In this document: piece after piece, positions 48,398 through 59,988 of the stretch
How positions within the stretch are numbered: the first letter of the stretch is position 1
How the letters are laid out: every line of letters begins with the position of its first letter
NCBI GenBank assembly: GCA_945869265.1
Contig: CAMBOI010000004.1
Span: 54,456-118,455 of the forward strand
Direction: 5' to 3'
Source of the DNA: an uncultured Prevotella sp.
GTDB taxonomy: Bacteria; Bacteroidota; Bacteroidia; Bacteroidales; Bacteroidaceae
Length of the DNA stretch: 64,000 bases
Notes under the pieces: generated by a model
The model's input: the letters and a program-made list of their open reading frames with translations, nothing else
Databases searched by the model: none
Told to the model about the DNA's origin: nothing
Translations under genes and position numbers: made by a program

Positions 48398-49579
48398 ATG
48401 AATACTCAGAACACACAAATACATATCAGTCAGTGGCAGCGTGGATTTTGGCTTCTTGCCATAGCCAATTTCCTTGTTGCTATGTCGGTGTATGTGCTTG
48501 TTCCGGTGTTGCCCTTGTGGCTTATCTCCGGTGAGGGATTCAGTGCCCGCGATGCCGGTTTGGCGATGGGAGCCTTCGGTGTCGGCATGTTCGCCCTTGG
48601 TGGTTTTTGTTCCTATTTGGTGCAACGCTATCGACGCAACAGGATATGTATGGATGCCATCATATTGATGGTTGTATGTATCGCCTTTCTCTATTATTTC
48701 TTCCGCCATGAGTTTGGGGCGGTGGAGAGATGGTGGATATTTGCCCATCGCGTTCTCTTCGGTGCAGTATATGGACTTGCGGAGATGGTGTTGGCAAGTA
48801 CACTTGTCATCGACAAGTGCTCGTCGTCGATGCGCACCGAGGCCAATCACAGCACGGCGTGGTTCTCGCGCTTTGCCGTTGCACTCGGTCCTATGGTAGG
48901 TCTCATTGTATATCAACTCACGGGAAGTTTCTGGCGTGTCATCCTCGTTTCCGATGTATGCGTCATCATATCCCTGCTGCTCATCCGTGCCGTAAAGTTT
49001 CCATTCCGCGCCCCCGAAGAGAACACCCATGTGTTTAGCCTCGACCGCTTCTTCCTTACGCAAGGCACACCGCTCTTTATCAACATCTTCCTCATCATGC
49101 TCCCTGTCGGCATGCTCTTTTCGCTTGCCTTGCCGTGGATCTTCTATGCCATGATGATGGTGGGATTTGTCCTTGCATTGCTCTCGCAGCGTTTCGTGTT
49201 CCAGAATGCCGAGTTGAAGAGTGAGGTAGTCAGTGGAATGATAATGATTGTTGCAGCCATGCAGATGATGCATGTGTATAGTCTCGACAAGGTGATATTT
49301 GTAGCCCCCACGATGATAGGCCTTGCCATAGGCATCATCGGTTCGCGCTTCCTGCTGTTTTTCATCAAGCTAAGCCGACATTGTCAGCGAGGCACATCAT
49401 CGAGCACGTTCCTTCTTGGATGGGAGTCGGCTATAGCCATCGGTATCGGAGTGGGGTATTTTGTTTTCAGTGGCAATGCCGACCGCCTGTTGGTGGTGGC
49501 AGAGATTATCTCGGTCTTGGCAGCAGCAATCTACTTGGGATTCACCCATCGTTGGTTTCTTAATCATAAGAACAGATGA
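48398..49579 (+). CDS. MFS transporter
   Basis: Multi-TM, MSVYVLVPVLPLWL...RDAGLAMGAFGVGMFALG. Confidence 0.8.
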   Translation: MNTQNTQIHISQWQRGFWLLAIANFLVAMSVYVLVPVLPLWLISGEGFSARDAGLAMGAFGVGMFALGGFCSYLVQRYRRNRICMDAIILMVVCIAFLYYFFRHEFGAVERWWIFAHRVLFGAVYGLAEMVLASTLVIDKCSSSMRTEANHSTAWFSRFAVALGPMVGLIVYQLTGSFWRVILVSDVCVIISLLLIRAVKFPFRAPEENTHVFSLDRFFLTQGTPLFINIFLIMLPVGMLFSLALPWIFYAMMMVGFVLALLSQRFVFQNAELKSEVVSGMIMIVAAMQMMHVYSLDKVIFVAPTMIGLAIGIIGSRFLLFFIKLSRHCQRGTSSSTFLLGWESAIAIGIGVGYFVFSGNADRLLVVAEIISVLAAAIYLGFTHRWFLNHKNR

Positions 49580-50346
49580 AACATACGTCCAATCACGTTT
49601 CGCAAGACACTGCAGCCCTTTTGCGCTCCTATGCCGCCCGCTATGAGACGGCGGATTTCCTCAATGGCGACCCCAGTTGGTTTATGCATCAGGTGGAGCC
49701 TGCCGCCGACCGCATCATGCTTGCCTTTCTTGCCTCTTCGCTGAGCTATGGCAGCAGGAAACAGTTTTTCCCAAAGATACAGTATATGCTTGACTGTTCT
49801 CAGGGCAGGGTGGAAGAGTGGGTGAGGAGTGGTGCGTTTGCCACTGACATCCCCGACGATACCTCTCGTTGTTATTATCGTCTTTACACTTTTGCCAAGA
49901 TGCATCAGTTTCTTGCTGCCCTTCGTCAGATGCTTGCCGACTACGGTTCACTCACTGAGTTTGTCCGTCAATCCACTCCCGACGGGCATTGTCTGACGGC
50001 AGTGTCGGCATTGACGTCATATTTCTCCTCACGTGGCATTGAGGGTATCATCCCCAAGAACACCCAGTCGTCATGCAAGCGAGTGTGTATGTTCATGCGT
50101 TGGATGGTGCGCGATGGTTCTCCCGTTGATCTCGGTCTGTGGAGCGACATTATAGACCGTCGCTCGCTCATCATGCCTATGGACACCCATGTAGTGCAAC
50201 AATCCATGCGCCTTGGTCTTCTGTCCTCCTCCTCGGCGTCCATGTCGTCAGCCCTCCGCCTCACCTCGGCAATGTCGCAGGTTTTCCCCGACGACCCTCT
50301 TAAAGGCGATTTCGCCCTATTCGGATATGGAGTAAACAATAAATAA
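49576..50346 (+). CDS. TIGR02757-type protein
   Basis: FLASSLSYGSRKQFFPKIQYMLD, RVCMFMRWMVRDGSPVDLGLWSDI, MPMDTHVVQQSMRLGLL. Confidence 0.85.
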   Translation: MKHTSNHVSQDTAALLRSYAARYETADFLNGDPSWFMHQVEPAADRIMLAFLASSLSYGSRKQFFPKIQYMLDCSQGRVEEWVRSGAFATDIPDDTSRCYYRLYTFAKMHQFLAALRQMLADYGSLTEFVRQSTPDGHCLTAVSALTSYFSSRGIEGIIPKNTQSSCKRVCMFMRWMVRDGSPVDLGLWSDIIDRRSLIMPMDTHVVQQSMRLGLLSSSSASMSSALRLTSAMSQVFPDDPLKGDFALFGYGVNNK

Positions 50347-50379
50347 AAAATAGCAGCCTTTTGGGGGCTGCTATTTTTT
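50345..50379. terminator. bidirectional intrinsic terminator
   Basis: aaaaaatagcagcc-ttttggg-ggctgctatttttttt between convergent genes. Confidence 0.9.
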
Positions 50380-50384
50380 TTGAA

Positions 50385-50708
50385 TTATTTCTTTGCCTTG
50401 TCGCAAGCTTTCTTGCAACCACTTTTTGCTTTCTTACATTCTGCGGCTTTCTTACATTTCTCTGACTTCTTGCAACACTCAGCTTCCTTCTTGTCGCAAG
50501 CCTTCTTGCATTCGGCAGCCTTCTTATCGCAAGCCTTCTTGCATTCGGCAGCCTTATTGTCGCAAGCCTTCTTACACTCTTCAGCCTTCTTCTGGCAGCA
50601 CTCTTTCTTCTCACACTTCTTCTCGGCGTCCTTCTTGACGTCGCACTGTGCGTTGGCTGCGACGGACATTGTCATCATTACAGCCAAGGATAACATAAAC
50701 TTCTTCAT
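50385..50708 (-). CDS. secreted Cys/Lys-rich repeat protein
   Basis: Signal peptide MKKFMLSLAVMMTMSVAANA then repeats of ECKKACDKKAA. Confidence 0.75.
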   Translation of the reverse strand: MKKFMLSLAVMMTMSVAANAQCDVKKDAEKKCEKKECCQKKAEECKKACDNKAAECKKACDKKAAECKKACDKKEAECCKKSEKCKKAAECKKAKSGCKKACDKAKK

Positions 50709-50751
50709 AATACAAAATATTAGTATTTTTATCTTTTAATTTTTCAATCTT

Positions 50752-52167
50752 TTAATTTTTTATGTTTGCCTCTTCCAGTCCATAGCCATTCTTCTTGTCG
50801 ATCACCTTCAGATAGAGGGCGAGGAAGAAGGCGGCAATGCCGAAGCAAGCGAAGATAACCAATGGAGTGGTATAGTTGTAGGGGATAAACTCGGCACCAG
50901 CCTCCTTGGCGGCAATGACGGCAGGATTGTCGGCATTTGATGAAGCCAGCACACTACCGATAAGCATAGGCACAAAGCAAAGTCCGATGTTCTGCACCCA
51001 GAAGATGAGGCAGTAGGCACTTCCAAGCACCTTCTCGTCGATAATCTTGGGCACGCTGGGCCATAGGGCTGCAGGCACAAGGGCAAACGACACGCCAAGC
51101 AGTACGATGGTGGAGTAGGCTATGACATAGCTATGGGTGGATGGTAGAACGAATGCAAACACGAGGTGGCAGCAAATCAGAAGGATAGCTCCCCAGATGA
51201 GCATAGTAGCTCCCTTGCCCTTGTGGTCGAGGAATGAGCCGAGGAACGGTGTGATGACTGCCGCACCGATGGGGAACCAGCGGAAGATGTTGCTGGCATC
51301 GGACGGAGATATGCCGTCGAGATTACACTGCAACATGTTGGCACCATAGCGCTGGAAGGGGAAAATAGCTGAGTAATAAAGCACGCAAAGCAGGGCTACC
51401 ACCCAGAAGATGCGGCTCGTGAGGATAATCTTGAGGTCGGAAGCCTTGAATTCCTCCTCGCTCTCGCCACTCACTCCGTTGATACCCATTTGCTTGTCGA
51501 GTTTCTTGTCCATGAAGGTGAAGACGGTGAAGGTGATGAGACCGATGAACAGGAGAGCAGTGCAGAAGCCCACTGGACCTGACACTCCGCCCATCTTGTC
51601 GGCAAGGATTGGAGAGATAGAGAAGATGGCGAAGACACCGATACGTGCGATAGCCATCTCAAGACCCATGGCAAGAGCCATTTCCTTGCCCTTAAACCAC
51701 TTGGCAATAGCCTTTGAAACAGTTGTTCCTGCCATCTCGCAGCCGCATCCGAAGATCATGAATCCGAAGGAAGCCAACTTAGCTGAGGCGGGCATGGATG
51801 TCCACCATGAGTCGAGCCATGTGGCGAAGGCAGAACCTGCAAAAGCATCGCTGATGGCATAGAACTTGATGCATGCTCCAATAAACATCATCGATGCAGA
51901 GAGTTCGCCGGTGAAGCGGATGCCGCACTTGTCGAGAATTACTCCGGCTACGATGAGGAAGCCAAACACATTAAGGATATACTCGCCGGCAGCATAGGTG
52001 CCGAACACATCAGGACTCCATCCGCGCTCTTTCTCGATGAGCGACTGGAGTGGTGACATCACGTCGACAAACATATAGCCGAAGAACATCATGGATGCCA
52101 CAAGGACAAGGGCAGTCCATCTTGCGGCTGCGCTGTCATTCAGTTTTTTCTGGATTATTTCTGTCAT
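50752..52167 (-). CDS. MFS transporter (OFA-like)
   Basis: 12-TM pattern; GYMFVDVMSPLQSLIEKERGWSPDVFGTYAAGEYI. Confidence 0.82.
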   Translation of the reverse strand: MTEIIQKKLNDSAAARWTALVLVASMMFFGYMFVDVMSPLQSLIEKERGWSPDVFGTYAAGEYILNVFGFLIVAGVILDKCGIRFTGELSASMMFIGACIKFYAISDAFAGSAFATWLDSWWTSMPASAKLASFGFMIFGCGCEMAGTTVSKAIAKWFKGKEMALAMGLEMAIARIGVFAIFSISPILADKMGGVSGPVGFCTALLFIGLITFTVFTFMDKKLDKQMGINGVSGESEEEFKASDLKIILTSRIFWVVALLCVLYYSAIFPFQRYGANMLQCNLDGISPSDASNIFRWFPIGAAVITPFLGSFLDHKGKGATMLIWGAILLICCHLVFAFVLPSTHSYVIAYSTIVLLGVSFALVPAALWPSVPKIIDEKVLGSAYCLIFWVQNIGLCFVPMLIGSVLASSNADNPAVIAAKEAGAEFIPYNYTTPLVIFACFGIAAFFLALYLKVIDKKNGYGLEEANIKN

Positions 52168-52210
52168 ATTTCGTTTTTTTTATTCCTAATTCCTAATTCC
52201 TCATTCCTAA

Positions 52211-54385
52211 TTATTTCTTCAGCCAGCGGTCGAGCCAGTTGAAGAATGTGCGCTGCCAGAGGATGCCGTTCTGGGGCTTGAGCACCCAGTGGTTCTCGTC
52301 GGGATAGATGAGGAGTTCGGCGGGGATGCCCTTCATTCGGGCTGCATTGAAGGCTCCCATGCCCTGGTTGTAGTTGATGCGGTAGTCCATCTCGCCATGG
52401 ATGCAGAGGATGGGGGTGTCCCATTTATCCACAAAGCGGTGGGGCGACTGGGCGTAGGTCTTGCGGGCGTCGGCAGTCTGGTTTTTGTTCCAGAAGGCAT
52501 CGTCGTATTCCCAGTTGCTGAACCAAGCCTCCTCGGTGTCGGTGTACATCGACTCAAGGTTGAATGCACCGTCGTGTGAGATGAAGCACTTGAATCGCTT
52601 GTCGTGATTTCCGGCAAGCCAATATACACTGAAACCTCCAAAGCTGGCGCCAACGGCACCGAGGCAATCCTTATCCACGTAGGGCAGATTAGCTGTGGCA
52701 TCGTCGATGGCAGAGAGATAGTCGCGCATGCACTGACCAGTCCAATCGCTGCTGACAGCCTCGTTCCACTCATGTCCGAATCCGGGCAGACCGCGGCGAT
52801 TTGGGGCGATTATGACATATCCGTTGGCTGCCATAATCTGGAAGTTCCAACGATAGCTCCAGAACTGGCTTACGGGACTCTGCGGACCACCCTCGCAGAA
52901 GAGCAGGGTGGGGTATTTCTTTGTGGGGTCGAAGTTGGAGGGGAGTATCACCCATGTGAGCATATCCTTTCCGTCGGTGGTCTTCACCCAGCGTTTCTCC
53001 ACCTTGCCGAGCGAGAGCTGCGAGAGTATATGCTCGTTCTCGCGGCTTATCTGCTCCACCTTGGTCTTCTTCACGTCCTTGCCGGGAGTGATGATATATA
53101 TGTCGGTGGGAGTCGAGATGCTCTGTCGGGTGGCAAGCAGACGATTGCCGTTGTTGGCGAGCTGTATGCTGCCGAAGTCAGCCTCGTCGTCGGTGAGTTG
53201 GCGAAGCTCGCCCTTGAGGTTCACCTGATAGAGGTTGATACATCCGTGCCATACACCGATGAACGATAGGCTCTTCGAATCGGGATTCCAGCAGAAGGCA
53301 TCCACGTTGGAATCAAACGCAGTGCTCACGTAGCTCTTCTCGCCCGTGGCAAGGTTATACACACACAGACGGTTGAGGTCGGCCTCATATCCGTCGCGAG
53401 CCATACTCTGCCAAGCCACGTATCGTCCGTCGGGCGAGAACTGAGGGTTCTGGTCGTAACCAGGGTTGTTCTTGAGATTATCCTCGGCATTCACCGTCTG
53501 GTCCTTCATGGTGTGGGTGGGATCTACGGCAGGAGCCTTGTAGTCGGCAGGCTTGCAGAGGTTGCGAGTTTCGCGCGTACCTATATTATATAAATATATA
53601 TCAGAGTCGGTGGAGATGGCATAGTTAATGCCGGTCTTCTTGCGGCATGTGTAGGCAATCGACTTGGAGTCGGTGCTCCATGCGAGCTGTTCGATGCCGC
53701 CGAAGGGTTCCATCGGACATTCAAAGGGTTCGTCCTTGAGGATGTCATATCCCTCGGTGATACCGTTGGCGGTGACCTCGGCAATCCAGGGGTGCTGAAT
53801 GCTCTCAACGTAGTGATCCCAGTGGCGATACATGAGGTCGGTGACAACACGCCCCGTAGCCTTGGGCAGGTCGTCGGGATTCTTCTTGATAATCTCGTTG
53901 AAAGCCTGCGACTTGATGAGAATCACCTTTGAGCCGTCGGGCGAGAACTTGAATCCCTCGATGCTCGTCTTGTCGTGGGTGAGCTGTTTTCTGTCGCTTC
54001 CGTCGGCATTCATGCTCCACAACTGTCCTCCAGTGATGAATGCAATACGCTTTCCCCCCTCAATCCATGTGGGGTCGGTTTCGTTTTTTGACGAAGTGGT
54101 GAGTTGTCTGCGGTTGGTGCCGTCGGCATTCATCACGCATATCACCTGATGTCCCTTGTTGGCCTTCACACTGTAGTATCCCACTTGGAACACTACCTGT
54201 TTGCCATCAGGTGATGCCTCTGTGCCACCTATGCGTCCCATAGCCCAAAGAGCCTCGGGAGTCATGAGGTTGCCCTGCAGCTTGATATTGCTTTTACCTA
54301 TGTTCACGTCGTCCTGTGCATTGATAGTGCCAGTGGCGGCAAGCATCATCACCGCCATGGCAATGTTTAACATAATATTCTTCAT
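52211..54385 (-). CDS. S9-family prolyl oligopeptidase
   Basis: WD40-like N-terminal propeller; GAVGASFGGFSVYWLAG (Ser), CIHGEMDYRINYNQG (Asp), ENHWVLKPQN (His). Confidence 0.9.
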   Translation of the reverse strand: MKNIMLNIAMAVMMLAATGTINAQDDVNIGKSNIKLQGNLMTPEALWAMGRIGGTEASPDGKQVVFQVGYYSVKANKGHQVICVMNADGTNRRQLTTSSKNETDPTWIEGGKRIAFITGGQLWSMNADGSDRKQLTHDKTSIEGFKFSPDGSKVILIKSQAFNEIIKKNPDDLPKATGRVVTDLMYRHWDHYVESIQHPWIAEVTANGITEGYDILKDEPFECPMEPFGGIEQLAWSTDSKSIAYTCRKKTGINYAISTDSDIYLYNIGTRETRNLCKPADYKAPAVDPTHTMKDQTVNAEDNLKNNPGYDQNPQFSPDGRYVAWQSMARDGYEADLNRLCVYNLATGEKSYVSTAFDSNVDAFCWNPDSKSLSFIGVWHGCINLYQVNLKGELRQLTDDEADFGSIQLANNGNRLLATRQSISTPTDIYIITPGKDVKKTKVEQISRENEHILSQLSLGKVEKRWVKTTDGKDMLTWVILPSNFDPTKKYPTLLFCEGGPQSPVSQFWSYRWNFQIMAANGYVIIAPNRRGLPGFGHEWNEAVSSDWTGQCMRDYLSAIDDATANLPYVDKDCLGAVGASFGGFSVYWLAGNHDKRFKCFISHDGAFNLESMYTDTEEAWFSNWEYDDAFWNKNQTADARKTYAQSPHRFVDKWDTPILCIHGEMDYRINYNQGMGAFNAARMKGIPAELLIYPDENHWVLKPQNGILWQRTFFNWLDRWLKK

Positions 54386-54426
54386 AAACAATAATCAATC
54401 ATCAATAATCAGTTATCAACCATCAA

Positions 54427-56313
54427 TCATCTCTTCTGCTGTTCGCGCATCTTGCGCATTTCCTCAGCCTGCTTCTGCATGGCAGCGAGTCGGGCTGCCA
54501 TACCGCTTTGCTGCTTCTTGGGGTTGCTTTTGTTCTCCTTGTATTTAGCCTCAAGGATGGCAAGCAGTTTGGCATCATTGGTTGTCTTGCGGAGCACCCA
54601 CATGATGGCAGCACTGAAGAAGAGCGACACGAAATAATAGAAGTTAAGACCAGCTGCATAATCGTTGAACATGAAGAAGAACATCACTGGCATGAGATAC
54701 ATCATCCACTGCATCATCTTCATCTGTTCGGCCTGCTGTCCCACCATCTGGTCCTTTTGCTGGCGCATGCTCATTATCGAGTAGAGGATGTTAGCTACGC
54801 AGAATAAGATACATGTGAGACTGAGGTGGTCGCCGATGAGCCAGATGTTGGTGCCCCATTCGATGATGGGGTCGTAGGTAGAGAGGTCGCCAATCCATAG
54901 GAAGCTCTCGCCGCGTAGTTGGATGGCATTGGGCACGAAGTTGAACATAGCCACCCAGATAGGCATCTGTATGAGCATGGGCAGACAGCCGCCGAGCGGA
55001 CTCACTCCATATTGCGAATAGAGCTGCATCATGGCCTGCTGCTTCATCATGGCATCCTCGGGCTTGTTGTATTGCTTGGTAGCCTCGTCGAGTTTGGGTT
55101 TGAGCACTCTCATCTTAGCCGAACTCATATAGCTCTTCTTGACAAGCGGATAGGTGATGGCCTTGAGGAGCATGGTGATGAGAATCAGCACGATACCCAT
55201 GTTGAAGCCCCACTGTGTGAGCCAGTCGAAGACGTAGATGGTAAACCATCTGTTGATGAGCCTCACGATAGGCCATCCGAGATACACGAGCTGCTGCATG
55301 TCGAGATCCTTGTCGAATGAGCACTCGTCGTCAACATCCTTGAGCACCTGGAAGTCATTGGGACCGAAGTACATCTCCAATTCAGTGGGAACGGCACCCG
55401 TGGGGTCGAAGTCGGTCTTGAACTTTGCGATATACTGTTTGAGATAGCCCGAGTCCTTCTCCTGCGGTATGCTCGACAACTGTGAGTTGGGGGCAATGTC
55501 GCCTTTGGGGATGAGCACGCTGCTGAAGAACTGGTCCTTGAAGGCGAGCCAGTCGATGGCAAACTCCATCGGTTCGTCGGTCACCTTCTCCGTCTCGTTG
55601 ATATAGTCGGAGTCGTCGTTCTTTTCCTTGTAGGTGAGTGTAGCATACCGGTTTTCGAAGGTAAATCCCTTCTCCTGCTGGCGGCAGAGTCCTTCCCATT
55701 CGATGTCCACCTTGTTGTAGTTGGGGGCGAAGATTCCGTCGAGTCCCTTGGCTTGCACCTGCATGTTGACGAGGTAGTTTTGTCCAAGTCTGTAGTTGAT
55801 TACCAGTTGTCCGCCATTAGCCGCCTCAGCCGTGAGCGTGAGAGTGGAGTCTGTGTGGTTTGACGGTGTGAAGAAGAGGTCGGCAGTCACGATATTGGTC
55901 TGCTTTCCCGCCAGCATGAAGTTGAGCTTCTGCTCGTTGCCGGCAAAGAGAGTGAGATCGTTGTCACCCTTGATGTCCTTGAAGCCCATAATCTTGGCTC
56001 CCGAGACATACCCTCCGTGTGAGTTGACGGTGAGCTGCAGTTTGCTGTTCTTCAGCGTGAGCTGCTCGTTCTTTCCGTTGAGTGCCTGATAGAAGAGAGC
56101 CGTGGTGTCGCCCTTGGCGGCAGCTTCAGCCTGTTGCTTCTTGGCATTAAGCTCATTCTTCTGTGCAGTTTCAGCCTTCTGTCGCAATGCGTTCTCTATA
56201 GAGTCCTGCTTGCGCTGGGCAGCGATTTCCTCCTCGGATGGTTGCACGTACCACGAATAGCCGAAAAGTACGGCTGCCATGAGGACGAAACCGATGATGG
56301 TGTTCTTGTTCAT
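54427..56313 (-). CDS. yidC: membrane protein insertase
   Basis: MNKNTIIGFVLMAAVLFGYSWY; LLKAITYPLVKKSYMSSAKMRVLKPKLDE; GGCLPMLIQMPIWVAMF. Confidence 0.96.
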   Translation of the reverse strand: MNKNTIIGFVLMAAVLFGYSWYVQPSEEEIAAQRKQDSIENALRQKAETAQKNELNAKKQQAEAAAKGDTTALFYQALNGKNEQLTLKNSKLQLTVNSHGGYVSGAKIMGFKDIKGDNDLTLFAGNEQKLNFMLAGKQTNIVTADLFFTPSNHTDSTLTLTAEAANGGQLVINYRLGQNYLVNMQVQAKGLDGIFAPNYNKVDIEWEGLCRQQEKGFTFENRYATLTYKEKNDDSDYINETEKVTDEPMEFAIDWLAFKDQFFSSVLIPKGDIAPNSQLSSIPQEKDSGYLKQYIAKFKTDFDPTGAVPTELEMYFGPNDFQVLKDVDDECSFDKDLDMQQLVYLGWPIVRLINRWFTIYVFDWLTQWGFNMGIVLILITMLLKAITYPLVKKSYMSSAKMRVLKPKLDEATKQYNKPEDAMMKQQAMMQLYSQYGVSPLGGCLPMLIQMPIWVAMFNFVPNAIQLRGESFLWIGDLSTYDPIIEWGTNIWLIGDHLSLTCILFCVANILYSIMSMRQQKDQMVGQQAEQMKMMQWMMYLMPVMFFFMFNDYAAGLNFYYFVSLFFSAAIMWVLRKTTNDAKLLAILEAKYKENKSNPKKQQSGMAARLAAMQKQAEEMRKMREQQKR

Positions 56314-56324
56314 TTCTTTTTTAT

Positions 56325-57968
<1,644 letters not shown>

Positions 57969-58141
57969 TCACATATTCAGGCGGCAAAGTTACAAAAAAA
58001 AATCCGTTTACGAAAGTTTTACACTACTTTTATATATAATTTTTGCACGGTTAATAATTTTTTTAATTTATATGAGATAAAAGTGATAGTTTTTCATTTT
58101 TTTGTTCTATCTTTGCCGACAAAAAGTAACAATAGTAAATA

Positions 58142-59461
58142 ATGAAGAAAAGAATCTCTTTGATTGTGGTCGTCATTTTCACGCTGTCGTTGTATGCCAT
58201 GGCACAACGACAGAAGACCAAGACAACGGTGAATGTCGATACGATGGCTACCGTGAATGCTTATCTCGACTCATTGCTTACATTCCGCAAGCAACAGATG
58301 TCTGCCGACAAGGCAGAATATGCCAATGCCGATGTGGCGTTGAAGCCCGACGGACGTTTCTACCGTCTCTTCGCCCCGCTCACGTTCTATCATTCGCCAG
58401 CCTACCGCAGCCTTGCCCTCAGCAATGATGGCGACAGTAGTGCCACTGCCGGTAAGGATGATGTGGCAGAGGCTGTTGACGATGTGCTGATGGTTGTATA
58501 TCTCAATCGCCCCGACCTCGTGTCGGGCACTGAGTCGATTCTTAAGAAGACGGGCTCAGTGAGGGATGATCTCGACCGACCCGTGAAGAACGATGTGGCC
58601 ATGTCGAAAGCAGTGGAACCAGTGCCCGACACACCTGATATCATACCACAAGGTCTTGTTATTCAGAAACCTAACTTCTGGACGTTCAAGGGAGACGGCA
58701 ACATGCAGTTGATGCAGAATTTCGTCTCTGACAACTGGTATAAGGGTGGCGAGAGCAACTACTCGATGGTGGGACAGGTTACACTCTCAGCCAACTATAA
58801 CAACAAGAGCGGATTGCAGCTTGAGAATATCCTCGAACTGAAATTGGGATTCCAGACATCGCCGAGCGACACGGTGCATAAGTTCAAGACCAACAACGAC
58901 CTCATCCGCTATACAGGTCGATTGGGCTTGCAGGCATCCAAGAAATGGTACTACACACTGCAGTTGCTTGCCTACACGCAGTTCACCCGTGGCTATAAGA
59001 GCAACGACAAGAAGGTGTATAGCGATTTCATGTCGCCATTCAATCTCAACCTCGGTCTTGGTATGACCTACAACGTGTCGGCATTCAATGGCAAACTGAT
59101 GGGCAAGGTCAATCTCTCGCCGTTCTCCTACAACTGGAAGTATATCGACCGCACCGAACTATGTTCATATTATGGTATAGGCGATCATCATTCGATGGAT
59201 GACTTCGGTTCGCAGATAACAAGCGAGATAGAGTGGAAGCTGTCGGATGTGCTGAAATGGAAGTCGCGCTTTTATTTCTACACCACCTATTCGCGTGCAG
59301 AAATGGAGTGGGAGAATACCTTCCAGATGAACATCAGCAGATATATCACAACAAATGTTTTCTTATATCCGCGATTCGACGACTCTGTAGGCAGAGACAG
59401 GGATTTGGGCTATTGGCAGTTTAGGGAATACTGTTCGCTCGGACTTGCGTATGCGTTTTAA
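58142..59461 (+). CDS. DUF3078-type secreted protein
   Basis: Signal peptide; NFVSDNWYKGGESNYSMVGQVTLSANYNNKSGLQLENILELKLGFQTS. Confidence 0.8.
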   Translation: MKKRISLIVVVIFTLSLYAMAQRQKTKTTVNVDTMATVNAYLDSLLTFRKQQMSADKAEYANADVALKPDGRFYRLFAPLTFYHSPAYRSLALSNDGDSSATAGKDDVAEAVDDVLMVVYLNRPDLVSGTESILKKTGSVRDDLDRPVKNDVAMSKAVEPVPDTPDIIPQGLVIQKPNFWTFKGDGNMQLMQNFVSDNWYKGGESNYSMVGQVTLSANYNNKSGLQLENILELKLGFQTSPSDTVHKFKTNNDLIRYTGRLGLQASKKWYYTLQLLAYTQFTRGYKSNDKKVYSDFMSPFNLNLGLGMTYNVSAFNGKLMGKVNLSPFSYNWKYIDRTELCSYYGIGDHHSMDDFGSQITSEIEWKLSDVLKWKSRFYFYTTYSRAEMEWENTFQMNISRYITTNVFLYPRFDDSVGRDRDLGYWQFREYCSLGLAYAF

Positions 59462-59463
59462 TT

Positions 59464-59554
59464 TAATTAGGAATTAGGAATGAGGAATTAGGAATTGGCT
59501 GCGCAGAGGCATTTCATTCCTAATTCCTCATTCCTAATTCCTAATTCCTAATTA
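59464..59554. repeat. long hairpin built from ATTAGGA/TCCTAAT repeats
   Basis: taattaggaattaggaatgaggaattaggaatt ... taattcctcattcctaattcctaattcctaatta; at least 27 bp of perfect complementarity possible. Confidence 0.9.
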
Positions 59555-59935
59555 TTTTTTCTCCTCCATGTCTCCCTCAACATAGAGTCGTGTCATTTCC
59601 ACCTTGCCGTTGGTGCGTACGGTGATTGACTTCTTGAAGTGGCCAGGGAATTTGCCTGCACCGTTGTAGGTCACCTTTATCTGACCGCTCTCTCCCGGTT
59701 TGATGGGAGCCTTGGTGTATTCAGGCACAGTGCACCCGCAACTTGCCACGGCTTGGTTGATTACTAATGGTTGGTCGCCCACGTTGGTGAAGGTGAACAC
59801 ACATGTCACCTTGGGTGACGACTCCGGGAATTTGCCAAAGTTGTGGGTCAACTTGTCAAACTTGATTTCCGCCTGTGCATTGGCTGAGCATACGCTTGCC
59901 ACGAACAGGATAAACATAAACACAAACTTTTTCAT
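59552..59935 (-). CDS. DUF1573-domain secreted protein
   Basis: Signal peptide; FDKLTHNFGKFPE, FTNVGDQPLVINQAVASCGCTVPEYTKAPIKPGESGQIKVTY. Confidence 0.92.
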   Translation of the reverse strand: MKKFVFMFILFVASVCSANAQAEIKFDKLTHNFGKFPESSPKVTCVFTFTNVGDQPLVINQAVASCGCTVPEYTKAPIKPGESGQIKVTYNGAGKFPGHFKKSITVRTNGKVEMTRLYVEGDMEEKK

Positions 59936-59988
59936 CTTTTTCTTTTTCCTTTCTTATTTTCTGGTTTATTCTTTTTCACTCTTCATTT

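Noticed and set aside
48380-49273. 297-aa minus ORF opposite the MFS transporter
   Set aside because: His/Glu/Lys-rich low-quality translation antisense to a clear membrane protein; mirror ORF produced by codon bias.
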